Source of the DNA: Phycocordibacter sp964398865
GTDB lineage: Bacteria > Patescibacteriota > Minisyncoccia > Phycocordibacterales > Phycocordibacteraceae
DNA length: 64,000 nt
Reading direction: 5' to 3'
Assembly (NCBI GenBank): GCA_964398865.1
Contig: CAYNOO010000003.1
Span: 13,406-77,405 of the forward strand
The notes beneath the pieces were generated by a model. That model was not told the DNA's origin. It searched no databases and saw nothing but the letters and a program-made list of their open reading frames with translations. A program made the translations under genes and the position numbers. Position 1 is the stretch's first letter, and the number at the start of each line of letters is the position of its first letter. This document shows, piece after piece, positions 17,402 through 26,058 of this stretch.

Positions 17402-18364
17402 ATGGAAGACGATTTCCTAAAGCTCGGCAAGAGTACTAAGCTCCGCTATGGCGAGAACCCTCATCAGGAGGGTTGGTTTTACGAGATTGACGCCGAGAGC
17501 ACCGACCCCTTAGCGATTCAGAATTTCAAAGTCCTTCAGGGCAAAGAGCTTTCATATAACAACTACCTCGATATGGACGGAGCGCTTTTTGCACTCTCAC
17601 ACTTGGGAGGGAAGGAAGCCGGCTGCGTTATCGTTAAGCATACGAATCCTTGTGGCGCTGCGCTCCGCGACGATGCCAAAGATGCATACCAGGCAGCCTG
17701 GTATGATGGCGACCCTCTCGCAGCATTCGGTGGAATCATGGCGATCAATAGGGAAGTCGATGCGGCTCTTGCTGAAAAGATGATAGAGAATTTCTTTGAG
17801 ATACTTATGGCGCCGTCTGTGACGGCAGAAGCGCTCATAGTGTTCGCAAAAAAACCGAATCTGCGCGTGCTAGTAAATACGGCGCTCCAGAATCCCGCAC
17901 CTTCACAAGCGAAAGCGATGCATAAGATTCGAGGTGGAATGCTCATTGAAAGCGCTGACAGCGCGGTCATCGAGACGAGCGGGTTGAAAACGGTAACTGC
18001 ACGCACGCCTTCCGAAGAGGAACTTGAAGACCTTTTGTTTGCTTGGGCAATTTGCAGGAGCTCAAAATCAAATACCGTCGTTGCCGCAAAAAATAAAACC
18101 CTTATCGCTTCTGGTGTCGGTCAGCAAGATAGAAAGCGATGCGCGGAATTATGCGTATCAAAAGCAGGAGAGCGCATGAAAGGTGCTGTCGTCGCGTCAG
18201 ACGCCTTCTTTCCATTTCGAGATGCTACTGACGTGCTGATTAAAGCCGGAGTATCCGCAATCATCCAGCCGGGCGGCTCAGTCCGTGACCAGGAATCAAT
18301 CCAGGCATGTGATGAGGGAGGTGTCGCGATGATAACAACGGGCATCCGTGCTTTCCGTCATTGA
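17402..18364 (+). CDS. purH: AICAR transformylase (PurH C-terminal domain only)
   Basis: A 320-residue enzyme matching only the formyltransferase half of bifunctional PurH, which adds a formyl group to AICAR in purine synthesis. It has RYGENPHQ, KHTNPCG, DPLAAFGGI, AWAICRSSKSN and the C-terminal IQPGGSVRDQ and RAFRH. The IMP cyclohydrolase domain (usually about 200 N-terminal residues) is absent, and no such gene lies nearby. ATG 17402 is fixed by the promoter 6 bases upstream. With purD at 24675 it shows that at least part of the purine pathway is kept. Confidence 0.92.
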   Translation: MEDDFLKLGKSTKLRYGENPHQEGWFYEIDAESTDPLAIQNFKVLQGKELSYNNYLDMDGALFALSHLGGKEAGCVIVKHTNPCGAALRDDAKDAYQAAWYDGDPLAAFGGIMAINREVDAALAEKMIENFFEILMAPSVTAEALIVFAKKPNLRVLVNTALQNPAPSQAKAMHKIRGGMLIESADSAVIETSGLKTVTARTPSEEELEDLLFAWAICRSSKSNTVVAAKNKTLIASGVGQQDRKRCAELCVSKAGERMKGAVVASDAFFPFRDATDVLIKAGVSAIIQPGGSVRDQESIQACDEGGVAMITTGIRAFRH

Positions 18365-18384
18365 TAGCCTAAAATAAAAACTAT

Positions 18385-19941
18385 ATGGAAAGCGCCTTGG
18401 GAAAAGATCCGTATCTTCATGTAGGCAGAGCCTCTGATCTCACGGGGCGCAATCGTCGCATTTACCGCGCTTTTGAGATATTGCCTGGACTCCTTTCTTT
18501 TGGAACCTTGTTCGGACTCGCCGCACTTTCATTCTTCGCGCCAGCATTTGCTGCATATTTCACCATTCTCTTTTCAGGGTATTGGGTTTTCAAGACCATC
18601 TTCCTTTCAGTTCACCTCTGGCACAATTTCAAGCGGCTTCGCCATAACATGGAAGTCGATTGGCAGGCGCGCTTAGAGAATCTCAAGTACCAGGACATTA
18701 TGCACCTCGTCATTTTTCCTTTCGCAAACGAGCCGTATGAAGTGCTTGCCGAGAGCATCACTGCTCTTGAGAAATCACGATTTCCCAAAGAACAAATTGC
18801 TGTGGTCATAGCTTCAGAAGAGCGAGCGGGAGTGGAAGCGGCAGCCATCGCGACGCGCCTAGAGACCGAATTCAAAGGAAAATTTGCTGATATTATCGTT
18901 ACCGTACATCCGCCGAATACTCCTGGCGAGCTTCCGGGTAAAGGTTCTAATATCGCGTATGCCGCGAAAGAAGCCAAAACTCGCATACTGGATGCGCGCG
19001 GTATTAGTTATGAGCGGACACTCGTTTCTGCATTTGATGTCGATACCGTCATTTATCCGAATTATTTCGGTTGCCTCACGTGGTATTTCCTCACCGAAGA
19101 GGACGCACTTCACGCGTCATTCCAGCCCGTGCCTCTCTATAACAATAATATTTGGAATGCGCCTACTCTCTCTCGCGTGCTCGCGTACTCCTCGACGTTT
19201 TGGCAAATGATTCAACAAGAGATGCCCGAGCGGCTCACCACATTTTCTTCTCATGCCGTTTCTATGCGCGCGCTCGTCGACGGAGGTTATTGGCAGAAGA
19301 ATGTTGTCTCAGAAGATTCGCGCATTTTCTTCAATCTCTTCATCCATTACGATGGGAATTACCGTGTCGTTCCTATTTCGTACCCGGTATCAATGGATGC
19401 AAATGTGTCGAAAAGCTGGTTTGCAACTGTAGGAAGTCTCTACAAGCAGCATCGACGCTGGTCATATGGTGCGGAAAATATCGCCTACATGCTTTTCAAT
19501 TTCATGCATAATCCCCGCATTCCATTCTCAAAGAAATGGCAGCTTTCGTTTGTTCAGATTGAAGGATTCTGGTCCTTGGCGACACACCCGCTCATTCTTT
19601 TTGCAGTCGGCTGGCTCCCGCTCTTTATTGGTGGTCATGCTTTCAACGCGAGTGTTCTTTCATACAATCTTCCGATAGTCGCGACATGGTTTTTAACGAT
19701 AGCGATGTCGGGACTTGTTGCTTCGTCCATTTTCTTCATGAACCTCGTACCTCAACGTCCCGAAGAATATTCGTGGAGAAGAAGTGTCACCATGGCGATT
19801 CAGTGGATACTGGTGCCGTTCACTATGGTTATCTTCAGCGCGATTCCCGGTCTTGATGCACAGGTGCGTCTCTTTTTTGGAAAGTATCTTGGGTTCTGGG
19901 TTACGCCGAAAAATAGGCGTGCTCTGACTTCTTCTCAATAA
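18385..19941 (+). CDS. Membrane-bound family 2 glycosyltransferase
   Basis: A 518-residue processive-type GT2 enzyme. Two N-terminal membrane helices (about residues 30-75) precede a cytoplasmic GT-A domain with VIFPFANEP, the nucleotide-sugar site SAFDVDTVIYPN (DxD-like), SEDSRIFF, and KQHRRWSYG matching the (Q/R)xxRW product-binding motif. Three or more C-terminal membrane helices follow (about 385-490). It probably makes an envelope polysaccharide; the sugar is unknown. TAAAAT (18370-18375) ends 9 bases before the start. Confidence 0.82.
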   Translation: MESALGKDPYLHVGRASDLTGRNRRIYRAFEILPGLLSFGTLFGLAALSFFAPAFAAYFTILFSGYWVFKTIFLSVHLWHNFKRLRHNMEVDWQARLENLKYQDIMHLVIFPFANEPYEVLAESITALEKSRFPKEQIAVVIASEERAGVEAAAIATRLETEFKGKFADIIVTVHPPNTPGELPGKGSNIAYAAKEAKTRILDARGISYERTLVSAFDVDTVIYPNYFGCLTWYFLTEEDALHASFQPVPLYNNNIWNAPTLSRVLAYSSTFWQMIQQEMPERLTTFSSHAVSMRALVDGGYWQKNVVSEDSRIFFNLFIHYDGNYRVVPISYPVSMDANVSKSWFATVGSLYKQHRRWSYGAENIAYMLFNFMHNPRIPFSKKWQLSFVQIEGFWSLATHPLILFAVGWLPLFIGGHAFNASVLSYNLPIVATWFLTIAMSGLVASSIFFMNLVPQRPEEYSWRRSVTMAIQWILVPFTMVIFSAIPGLDAQVRLFFGKYLGFWVTPKNRRALTSSQ

Positions 19942-20004
19942 TACGAGGTGCTTGTCAGTTTGTATCTGCGGTATCTGTGAAGTGGAGTTATACTGTATCC
20001 CTAC

Positions 20005-20865
20005 ATGAAACCCCTGTCTCGAAAGATACGCTTTCTCTACCTCGCTTTGTCAGTGATGGCTTTTCTTTTTACGGTGCCGGTTGCCGTTCTCTATGCTTCC
20101 GGGTACCGTTTCAAAGGTTTTTCTCTGGTAGAGACGGGTGGCGTCTATGTCTCTGTCCCGGTTTCAGACGCGAGTGTGTTCATTAACGGGAAGGAAGAAG
20201 GCGTTAGCAGTCTTTTTACACGTTCGTTCTATGCGGGCAATCTTGTAGAGGGAGCCTACGCAGTACAGGTGTCGCGCGAAGGGTATTACCCTTGGGTGAA
20301 GAAGGTGAGTGTAGAGTCGCGCATCGTTACGGACGTTTCCGCATTCCTCGTTCCGCAGTCGCTCACTATCCGCGAGATTGAGATACGGGAAGGGGATACG
20401 ATAGCATCGACGACACGCTCGGTTTCAAAAACTGAATATGCTGCGCTCCTAAAAGCGTTCACTCACTCCGCGACTTCTTCTCCTTCCGTAAAAGGCGTTA
20501 GCGCGACGTCGACGCCAACTGATACGCGCGCTGGCATGGAGCTTTATATAGAGGGCGGCAACCTGCTCGTTCGCTGGACGAAAGATGCTCACGCAACCCC
20601 CAGCTCGTTTTGTGTCAGACCTTCGTCATGTGTTCAAGAGTTTTTAATTGAAAAAGGAAAAGATACGGTGACTGATGCCCAATTCTTTGCTGGCGGCGTT
20701 GCGTATGCGACGAAAGAGTCTGGAATTTTCCTCGCTGAGAATGATGTCCGTCAAGTTCCTCTTGTTGTCCCCTTATATAGCCGACCAGGCGCTGAGTTTC
20801 GTATCGTGAATGGAGACTTCGTCGTGAAAGACGGTAAGGTTCTCTACGACATCTCCGGCTTCTAA
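20005..20865 (+). CDS. PEGA-domain membrane protein
   Basis: A 286-residue protein with one N-terminal membrane helix (about residues 12-32), then a PEGA domain: VSDASVFINGKEEG, EGAYAVQVSREGYYPW and KKVSVES. The rest is an extracytoplasmic beta-rich domain of unknown role. PEGA domains are common on surface proteins and are thought to bind sugars or serve as spacers. TATACT (19989-19994) lies 10 bases before the ATG. A long perfect inverted repeat follows the gene. Confidence 0.75.
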   Translation: MKPLSRKIRFLYLALSVMAFLFTVPVAVLYASGYRFKGFSLVETGGVYVSVPVSDASVFINGKEEGVSSLFTRSFYAGNLVEGAYAVQVSREGYYPWVKKVSVESRIVTDVSAFLVPQSLTIREIEIREGDTIASTTRSVSKTEYAALLKAFTHSATSSPSVKGVSATSTPTDTRAGMELYIEGGNLLVRWTKDAHATPSSFCVRPSSCVQEFLIEKGKDTVTDAQFFAGGVAYATKESGIFLAENDVRQVPLVVPLYSRPGAEFRIVNGDFVVKDGKVLYDISGF

Positions 20866-20889
20866 GAAAAAACATATCCAACCTCTCCA

Positions 20890-20933
20890 CCCATAACTAA
20901 TAAATGTCCGGTCGGACATTTATTAGTTATGGG
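20890..20933. repeat. 44-base inverted repeat with perfect 21-base arms
   Basis: Arms of 21 bases (20890-20910 and 20913-20933, beginning CCCATAACTAATAAATG) separated by GT, followed by TCATTTT. It may terminate the PEGA gene in both directions or act as an operator before pheS, whose promoter begins 59 bases later. The arms are much longer than the other terminators in the window. Confidence 0.8.
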
Positions 20934-20992
20934 TCATTTTAGGATGATTACGTTTAGAGTTGAGAAAAGAATAGTCCTTCTTAAAAGCGATT

Positions 20993-21021
20993 TTGGGGGA
21001 GAGTTTGAGGCGGGTTATACT
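20993..21021 (+). promoter_or_regulatory. Promoter of pheST (leaderless arrangement)
   Basis: TTGGGG (20993-20998), spacer of 17, TATACT (21016-21021), then 7 bases to ATG 21029. Confidence 0.7.
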
Positions 21022-21028
21022 CTTCTAT

Positions 21029-21763
21029 ATGTCAGAAGGTCGCTTACATCCTATCTCAGTCGCACTTCGCGATATTGCTGAAATCTTCGGCCGGATGGGT
21101 TTTAGTATTGCGTATGGACCGGAACTTGAAGACGAATTTCATAATTTCAGCGCTTTGAACGTGCCGGCGGATCACCCTGCGCGCGACATGCAGGATACGT
21201 TCTGGATACAAGACCGTCCGGGCTACGTGCTCCGCACTCATGACACGTCCGTTACTATTCGCTGTTTAGAACAAATGGCGAAACAAGGTTTAACCTCCAT
21301 GCGTACGATTAACCCGGGTAAGGTATTCAGGAATGAAGCCACCGACATGACGCATGAAGCGCAGTTCTATCAACTCGACGGCTTTGCGGTGGCACCAAGA
21401 GGAGAAATTACCCTCGCGCATTTGAAAGGGACGTTCGACCGCTTCTATAAGGAGTACCTGGGTGAGGGAGCTAAGGTGCGTTTTCGTCCGAGCTACTTTC
21501 CATTCGTGGAGCCTGGCGTTGAGATAGACGTGTGGTTCGAGGCGCCTGGAAAAGAAGGACGATGGCTTGAGATGGCTGGTGCGGGGATGCTCCACTCCCA
21601 AGTATTCAAGAATGCAGGTCTTGACCCTGAAAAAGTACAAGGGTTCGCATTCGGTGGCGGCTTGGAGCGATTATTGATGGTGAAGTATGGGATTCCGGAT
21701 GTGCGCTTATTCCATTCGGGCGATGTTCGTTTCGTGTACGGATTTGATCAAACGCGCATATGA
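21029..21763 (+). CDS. pheS: Phenylalanyl-tRNA synthetase alpha subunit (short form)
   Basis: The catalytic alpha subunit of PheRS, charging tRNA-Phe with phenylalanine. At 244 residues it lacks the N-terminal coiled coil of the usual 330-350-residue protein and begins almost directly at the class II core (HPISVALRDIAEIF). Visible motifs are FHNFSALNVPADHPARDM, the motif 2 region RNEATD, and motif 3 GGGLERLLMVKYG. ATG 21029 is fixed by the promoter. The stop overlaps pheT by 4 bases. Confidence 0.95.
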   Translation: MSEGRLHPISVALRDIAEIFGRMGFSIAYGPELEDEFHNFSALNVPADHPARDMQDTFWIQDRPGYVLRTHDTSVTIRCLEQMAKQGLTSMRTINPGKVFRNEATDMTHEAQFYQLDGFAVAPRGEITLAHLKGTFDRFYKEYLGEGAKVRFRPSYFPFVEPGVEIDVWFEAPGKEGRWLEMAGAGMLHSQVFKNAGLDPEKVQGFAFGGGLERLLMVKYGIPDVRLFHSGDVRFVYGFDQTRI

Positions 21764-23529
21764 AAGTCTCTACACTCTGGCTTCAGAAATACTTTGAGAA
21801 ACCATTGCCCGACGTATCTGCAATTGCGGAAGCGTTCACTTTTCACTCGTTTGAGATTGACGGGGTTGAGGGAAATGTCTTGGATGTAAAGGTGCTTCCT
21901 AATCGCGCAGCAGATTGCCTGTCACACCGTGGGCTCGCGAGAGATCTCTCGGCTATTCTTGATCTACCTCTCAAGTACGATCCGCTTCGGGAACCACTCC
22001 CTGCTTTTCAAGCAACCGATGCACTTTCAATTGAAGTAGATTCTGCATTTGTACTTCGCCACATGGGTGCCTTGGTAAAAGGCGTGAAAGTAGGGGCTTC
22101 TCCTCAATGGCTTAAAGATGCGCTTGAAGCTCTTGGTCAGCGCTCCATCAATAATATTGTGGACGCGACAAACTACGTCATGCTTGATATAGGGCAGCCA
22201 CTCCACGCGTTTGATGCGAAGAAAATCACTTGGGATGCTGAGACGCTTCGCATAACAATACGCCCCAGCAAGGAAGACGAAAAGATAACTATCCTGACGG
22301 GTGAAGAATATACCTTGTCTGAGGATGTGCATGTTATTGCAGACGCAACTTCAGGTGCACCACTGGACATTGCTGGCATAAAGGGCGGCATGGGCTCAGG
22401 AATCGATGAGGGAACGCAGGATATCTTCATTTCAGTTGGGAATTACGACGGCACGCGTATCAGGAAAACGTCGCAAAAATTGAAAATCTTTACTGACGCT
22501 GCACAGCGCTATCAGAATCGTCCCTCGCCTGAACTTGCCGCTTATGGCATGCGCGCTATTCTCACGCTTATCAAGGAGGTTGCGGGCGGAGAACTTGTTG
22601 GTGTCGTTGACGTGTATCCCAAAAAGCCGACCGAGAATGCGCCTGTATCCGTTTCCTTGGCGCGCCTGAATGAAATACTCGGAGCTGATTTTTCTGCAGA
22701 CGAAGTCAAGGACGTGTTAAGACGGCTTGATTTATCTACGACGCTTGAGAGTGACCTTTTCACTGTTACGCCACCCTTTGAGCGCACCGACATTACATTG
22801 CCTGAAGATATCGCCGAAGAGGTGGGGCGCATCCTAGGGTATGATCGAATCTCGCCGGTTGAGCTTTCAAATACCGGCGTAGTTGACCAAGCACGCTTCC
22901 GCGGCATTGAGCGCGTTAAAGATTTTCTCCTAGAGCGCGGATTCACAGAAGTCTCCACTCAATCGTTCGCGGCGAAGGGGTGGGTGAAGCTCGCCAACCC
23001 TCTTGATAAGACGAAGCCCGCCCTCCGCGCAACTCTCGCAGAGAACCTCCAGGAGTCTCTGGTAAAAGCAAAACTCTACGCGCCTATAACGCTTGCGCCA
23101 AACACGAAACCAAAACTCTTTGAGGTGGGAACAGTATTTTCAAAGGATGGTGAAAAGATTTCAGTAGAAACTTCCGAACGTGTACCAGACATGCCAACAC
23201 TTGTCGATGATGTTGTCTATGAACCTAAGCGATATGTCTTGAGTTCCTACAGGCAGTTTTCCTTGTTTCCTTTTATCGTTCGGGACGTTGCACTGTGGGT
23301 GCCTGACGGCGTTGCCGTGGCGGAGGTCGCATCAGTTATTCGCGCTTCTGCCGGGAGTCTTGTAGTGCGATGTGAGCAATTTGATACCTTCTCAAAAGAT
23401 GGTCGCACTTCGTACGCGTTCAGGCTCGTATTTCAAGCCGATGATCGTACGCTGACGGACGAAGAAGTTGGCGGCTGGATGGAATCAGTGACCACCGCTC
23501 TTACCAATAAAGGCTGGGAGGTGAGGTAG
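21760..23529 (+). CDS. pheT: Phenylalanyl-tRNA synthetase beta subunit (without N-terminal tRNA-binding domain)
   Basis: The beta subunit of PheRS, 589 residues against the usual 780-800. The missing part is the EMAP-like tRNA-binding domain normally inserted near residue 40: here FTFHSFEIDGV runs almost directly into VKVLPNRADCLSH-type sequence. The B3/B4 editing region (NNIVDATNYVMLDIGQP), B5, the catalytic-like core and the C-terminal ferredoxin-fold anticodon-binding domain (YRQFSLFPFIVRDVALWV) remain. The ATGA overlap couples it to pheS. Confidence 0.94.
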   Translation: MKVSTLWLQKYFEKPLPDVSAIAEAFTFHSFEIDGVEGNVLDVKVLPNRAADCLSHRGLARDLSAILDLPLKYDPLREPLPAFQATDALSIEVDSAFVLRHMGALVKGVKVGASPQWLKDALEALGQRSINNIVDATNYVMLDIGQPLHAFDAKKITWDAETLRITIRPSKEDEKITILTGEEYTLSEDVHVIADATSGAPLDIAGIKGGMGSGIDEGTQDIFISVGNYDGTRIRKTSQKLKIFTDAAQRYQNRPSPELAAYGMRAILTLIKEVAGGELVGVVDVYPKKPTENAPVSVSLARLNEILGADFSADEVKDVLRRLDLSTTLESDLFTVTPPFERTDITLPEDIAEEVGRILGYDRISPVELSNTGVVDQARFRGIERVKDFLLERGFTEVSTQSFAAKGWVKLANPLDKTKPALRATLAENLQESLVKAKLYAPITLAPNTKPKLFEVGTVFSKDGEKISVETSERVPDMPTLVDDVVYEPKRYVLSSYRQFSLFPFIVRDVALWVPDGVAVAEVASVIRASAGSLVVRCEQFDTFSKDGRTSYAFRLVFQADDRTLTDEEVGGWMESVTTALTNKGWEVR

Positions 23530-23538
23530 TTGTTAGCT

Positions 23539-23817
23539 ATGAGTCAATACGGAGGGGTACCCGAGCGGTTTAAACAGGAAGGAATAAAAGTGTCTGGAAA
23601 TTCTTTGGCACGCATTGGAGATTTTGTTGAAGCAATCTCTTTTGTTGGCGGGCTTGTTCCAAGAGGGACACGCTCTAAGATCCTTGATATTTTAGTTGAG
23701 CCAAATCAAAACGTTCGAGGTTTTACAAAGAGAATCGAGATTGCGGCTTACCCAGGGCAGTACTTGCCTCCGCAACGCTTTAAGAGAATAGAATCGACAG
23801 GAATTAATAATTCGTGA
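23539..23817 (+). CDS. Hypothetical protein of about 92 residues
   Basis: A small basic protein that starts 9 bases after the pheT stop (a TTG at 23530 would add three residues). I recognise no family. The DNA encoding its first ten residues (23551-23568) resembles the 5' end of a tRNA-Ser or tRNA-Tyr gene, but no 3' half follows. The middle has GGLVPRGTRSKILDIL, and the end is basic. Could be a real small gene of the pheST operon. Confidence 0.45.
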   Translation: MSQYGGVPERFKQEGIKVSGNSLARIGDFVEAISFVGGLVPRGTRSKILDILVEPNQNVRGFTKRIEIAAYPGQYLPPQRFKRIESTGINNS

Positions 23818-23829
23818 TACGCTCGGAAT

Positions 23830-24660
23830 ATGAATACGTTCAGTAAAGCGTTCAACGTAGAGGGTTTTATGGCAGCTTTGACTATTTCGCTGCCGAAGCT
23901 TTTCTTTGCGTTCCTCATACTCTTTATCTTTTGGGTGATCTATCACCTTACGAAGCGCCCCTTCATGCGCCTCCTTGCTTGGAGAGGTGTACAGCAGGCG
24001 AACGCGGAGCTCATTGTGAATACCGTCTATCGGGCGATTCTTTTTGTTATTGCCGTCATCATTGCAGCAGGTCAGCTTGGTATCAACCTCACCGCAACTG
24101 TCGCAGGCTTGGGTATCGCCGGTATCGCGCTCGGATTTGCTGCGCAAGATACTCTTGCCAATATCATTTCGGGCGTTCTCATCTATGTCGATAAACCATT
24201 CCGGATAGGGCAGTGGATCACTGTTGGTGACATGTACGGCAGAGTTCAGAAAATAACGATGCGCACTACTCGTATTCGCACGCTCGATAATACATTCGTG
24301 GTTATTCCGAATCAGAAAATCGCGAACGAAGTGTTGGTCAATCATTCTTCGCACGGGGAGCTTCGTATCGTCGTACCCTTCGGGATGGCATATCACGAGT
24401 CAGTGCCGCGAGTGCGCGATGTTCTTGTTAAAGCCCTTTCTGCTATCAAGGGAGTAAGAAAAGACCCTCCACCTACTGTTGTTGCGGAGGGTTTTGGTGC
24501 GTCTTCAATCAACATGCTCGCTCGTGTCTGGGTAGATAATGCTGACCGCGAGCGCGCTACGCTCTTCATGGTCGTTGAGACTATAAAGGAGACATTGGAA
24601 GCTGAGAAGATAGAGATTCCTTTCCCGCAAATGGAAGTTAAAGTCAGAAAAGAGCGTTAA
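23830..24660 (+). CDS. MscS-family mechanosensitive channel
   Basis: A 276-residue small-conductance mechanosensitive channel, which opens under membrane tension to release solutes. It has about three membrane helices (residues 12-40, 58-80 and the pore helix 85-115). The pore helix is Gly/Ala-rich (VAGLGIAGIALGFAAQDTLAN), followed by GVLIYVDKPFRIGQWI and the beta domain with RTTRIRTLDNTFVVIPN. The C-terminal domain ends in PFPQMEVKV. Typical minimal length. Confidence 0.92.
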   Translation: MNTFSKAFNVEGFMAALTISLPKLFFAFLILFIFWVIYHLTKRPFMRLLAWRGVQQANAELIVNTVYRAILFVIAVIIAAGQLGINLTATVAGLGIAGIALGFAAQDTLANIISGVLIYVDKPFRIGQWITVGDMYGRVQKITMRTTRIRTLDNTFVVIPNQKIANEVLVNHSSHGELRIVVPFGMAYHESVPRVRDVLVKALSAIKGVRKDPPPTVVAEGFGASSINMLARVWVDNADRERATLFMVVETIKETLEAEKIEIPFPQMEVKVRKER

Positions 24661-24666
24661 TATAGT
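24638..24666 (+). promoter_or_regulatory. Promoter of purD (leaderless arrangement)
   Basis: TTAAAG (24638-24643, inside the end of the channel gene), spacer of 17, TATAGT (24661-24666), then 8 bases to ATG 24675. Confidence 0.65.
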
Positions 24667-24674
24667 TTTCTGAT

Positions 24675-25937
24675 ATGAATGTTCTCGTTATCGGAGGAGG
24701 AGGCAGGGAACATGCTCTCGCCTGGAAGATTTCCCAGTCACCTCGCTGTACGGCGCTCTACATCGCACCGGGAAACGCTGGAACCTCGCTTGTCGGGGAA
24801 AATGTCCCTATAAACACCCAAGATCATAAAGAAATCATTCGTTTTTGCAAAGAGAAAGATATTGGATTTGTCGTTATCGGTCCCGATGACTTTCTTGCAA
24901 GTGGCATCGTTGATTCTTTGATGAATGCCAGCATTCTCGCGTTTGGTCCCACGAAAGCCGCAGCGAAGCTTGAGTGGTCAAAGGCGTTCTCCAAGGATTT
25001 CATGAATCGTCATGGAATTCCGACTGCTGCTTCTGCGACGTTCTCTACATTCAACGAAGCGCTCGCACATGCCAAAGTCCAACCATTACCTTTAGTCATC
25101 AAAGCGGACGGACTCGCGCTCGGGAAAGGAGTGGTGATTGCGCAAACATATGAAGAGGCTGAACGAACGCTTAATTCATTTATGGTCGATGAAGCGTTTG
25201 GGGAATCAGGAAAGACAGTCGTGTTTGAGGAATTTTTGGAAGGTCCTGAAATATCGGTGCATGCATTCTGCGACGGAACGACCGCAAAACTTTTTCCTGT
25301 TGCTCGCGATCATAAGAGAGTGGGGGACGGCAACACTGGCGCGAATACCGGCGGCATGGGTGCTATCGCTCCGGTACAGGTGTCCGCAGATTTCCTGAAA
25401 GAAATTGAAGAGAAGGTAGTACTTCCTGCAATTAAAGGAATGGCCTCAGAGGGGACCCCTTTTTCAGGCATCCTTTATCCAGGACTCATGATTACAAAGA
25501 AGGGTATTCGCGTCATCGAATTTAATGCGCGTTTTGGCGACCCAGAAGCGCAATCGTATATGCGACTTTTGGATTCAGATTTGCTCGACATCATGCTCGA
25601 CTGTGCAGAAGGGAAACTGGCAGGACGCGACATACATTGGAGTAAGGATTTTGCGTGTACGGTGGTTATGGCTTCGGGCGGATACCCTGGAAAATATACG
25701 AGTGGATTTCCCATAAAGGGTTTAGAGACAGTCACCGATACATCAGTTGTAGTCTTTTACGCCGGCACTGAGAAAATCGAAAGCGGGGTAATTACTGCGG
25801 GAGGAAGGGTGCTTGGCGTAAGTGCTGTCGCTAGTGCTCCTGAAGAAGCACAAAAAAAGGCATATGAAGCGGTAAAAGCGGTGCAATTTGACGGTGCACA
25901 ATACCGCACCGACATAGGCTCTTCGTGGGGAATCTAA
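24675..25937 (+). CDS. purD: Phosphoribosylamine-glycine ligase
   Basis: A 420-residue ATP-grasp enzyme that joins glycine to phosphoribosylamine, the second step of purine synthesis. Visible are the N-terminal VIGGGGREHALAWK, the ATP-grasp segment PLVIKADGLALGKGVV, GPEISVHAFCDG, HKRVGDGNTGANTGGMGA, and FNARFGDPEAQ. Length is normal for the family. Its own promoter lies over the end of the preceding channel gene. Confidence 0.95.
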   Translation: MNVLVIGGGGREHALAWKISQSPRCTALYIAPGNAGTSLVGENVPINTQDHKEIIRFCKEKDIGFVVIGPDDFLASGIVDSLMNASILAFGPTKAAAKLEWSKAFSKDFMNRHGIPTAASATFSTFNEALAHAKVQPLPLVIKADGLALGKGVVIAQTYEEAERTLNSFMVDEAFGESGKTVVFEEFLEGPEISVHAFCDGTTAKLFPVARDHKRVGDGNTGANTGGMGAIAPVQVSADFLKEIEEKVVLPAIKGMASEGTPFSGILYPGLMITKKGIRVIEFNARFGDPEAQSYMRLLDSDLLDIMLDCAEGKLAGRDIHWSKDFACTVVMASGGYPGKYTSGFPIKGLETVTDTSVVVFYAGTEKIESGVITAGGRVLGVSAVASAPEEAQKKAYEAVKAVQFDGAQYRTDIGSSWGI

Positions 25938-26058
25938 AAGCTGCGGATTGGTCAAAATCTGCCGCTCATACAAGGCTTTTTAGACAAATAGGGCAGGGAA
26001 ATCAGGGTAAAAATGTGGTACACTTGAGATAAGCTTTCAGGGCGCATTTTTTATACCA

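Noticed and set aside
23551..23578. A tRNA-Ser or tRNA-Tyr gene (GGAGGGGTACCCGAGCGG)
   Set aside because: Only the first 18-28 bases resemble a tRNA; no anticodon arm, T arm or matching acceptor strand follows.
23692..24396. A 234-residue open frame antisense to the mechanosensitive channel gene
   Set aside because: The channel gene is well supported; the antisense frame has no recognisable features.
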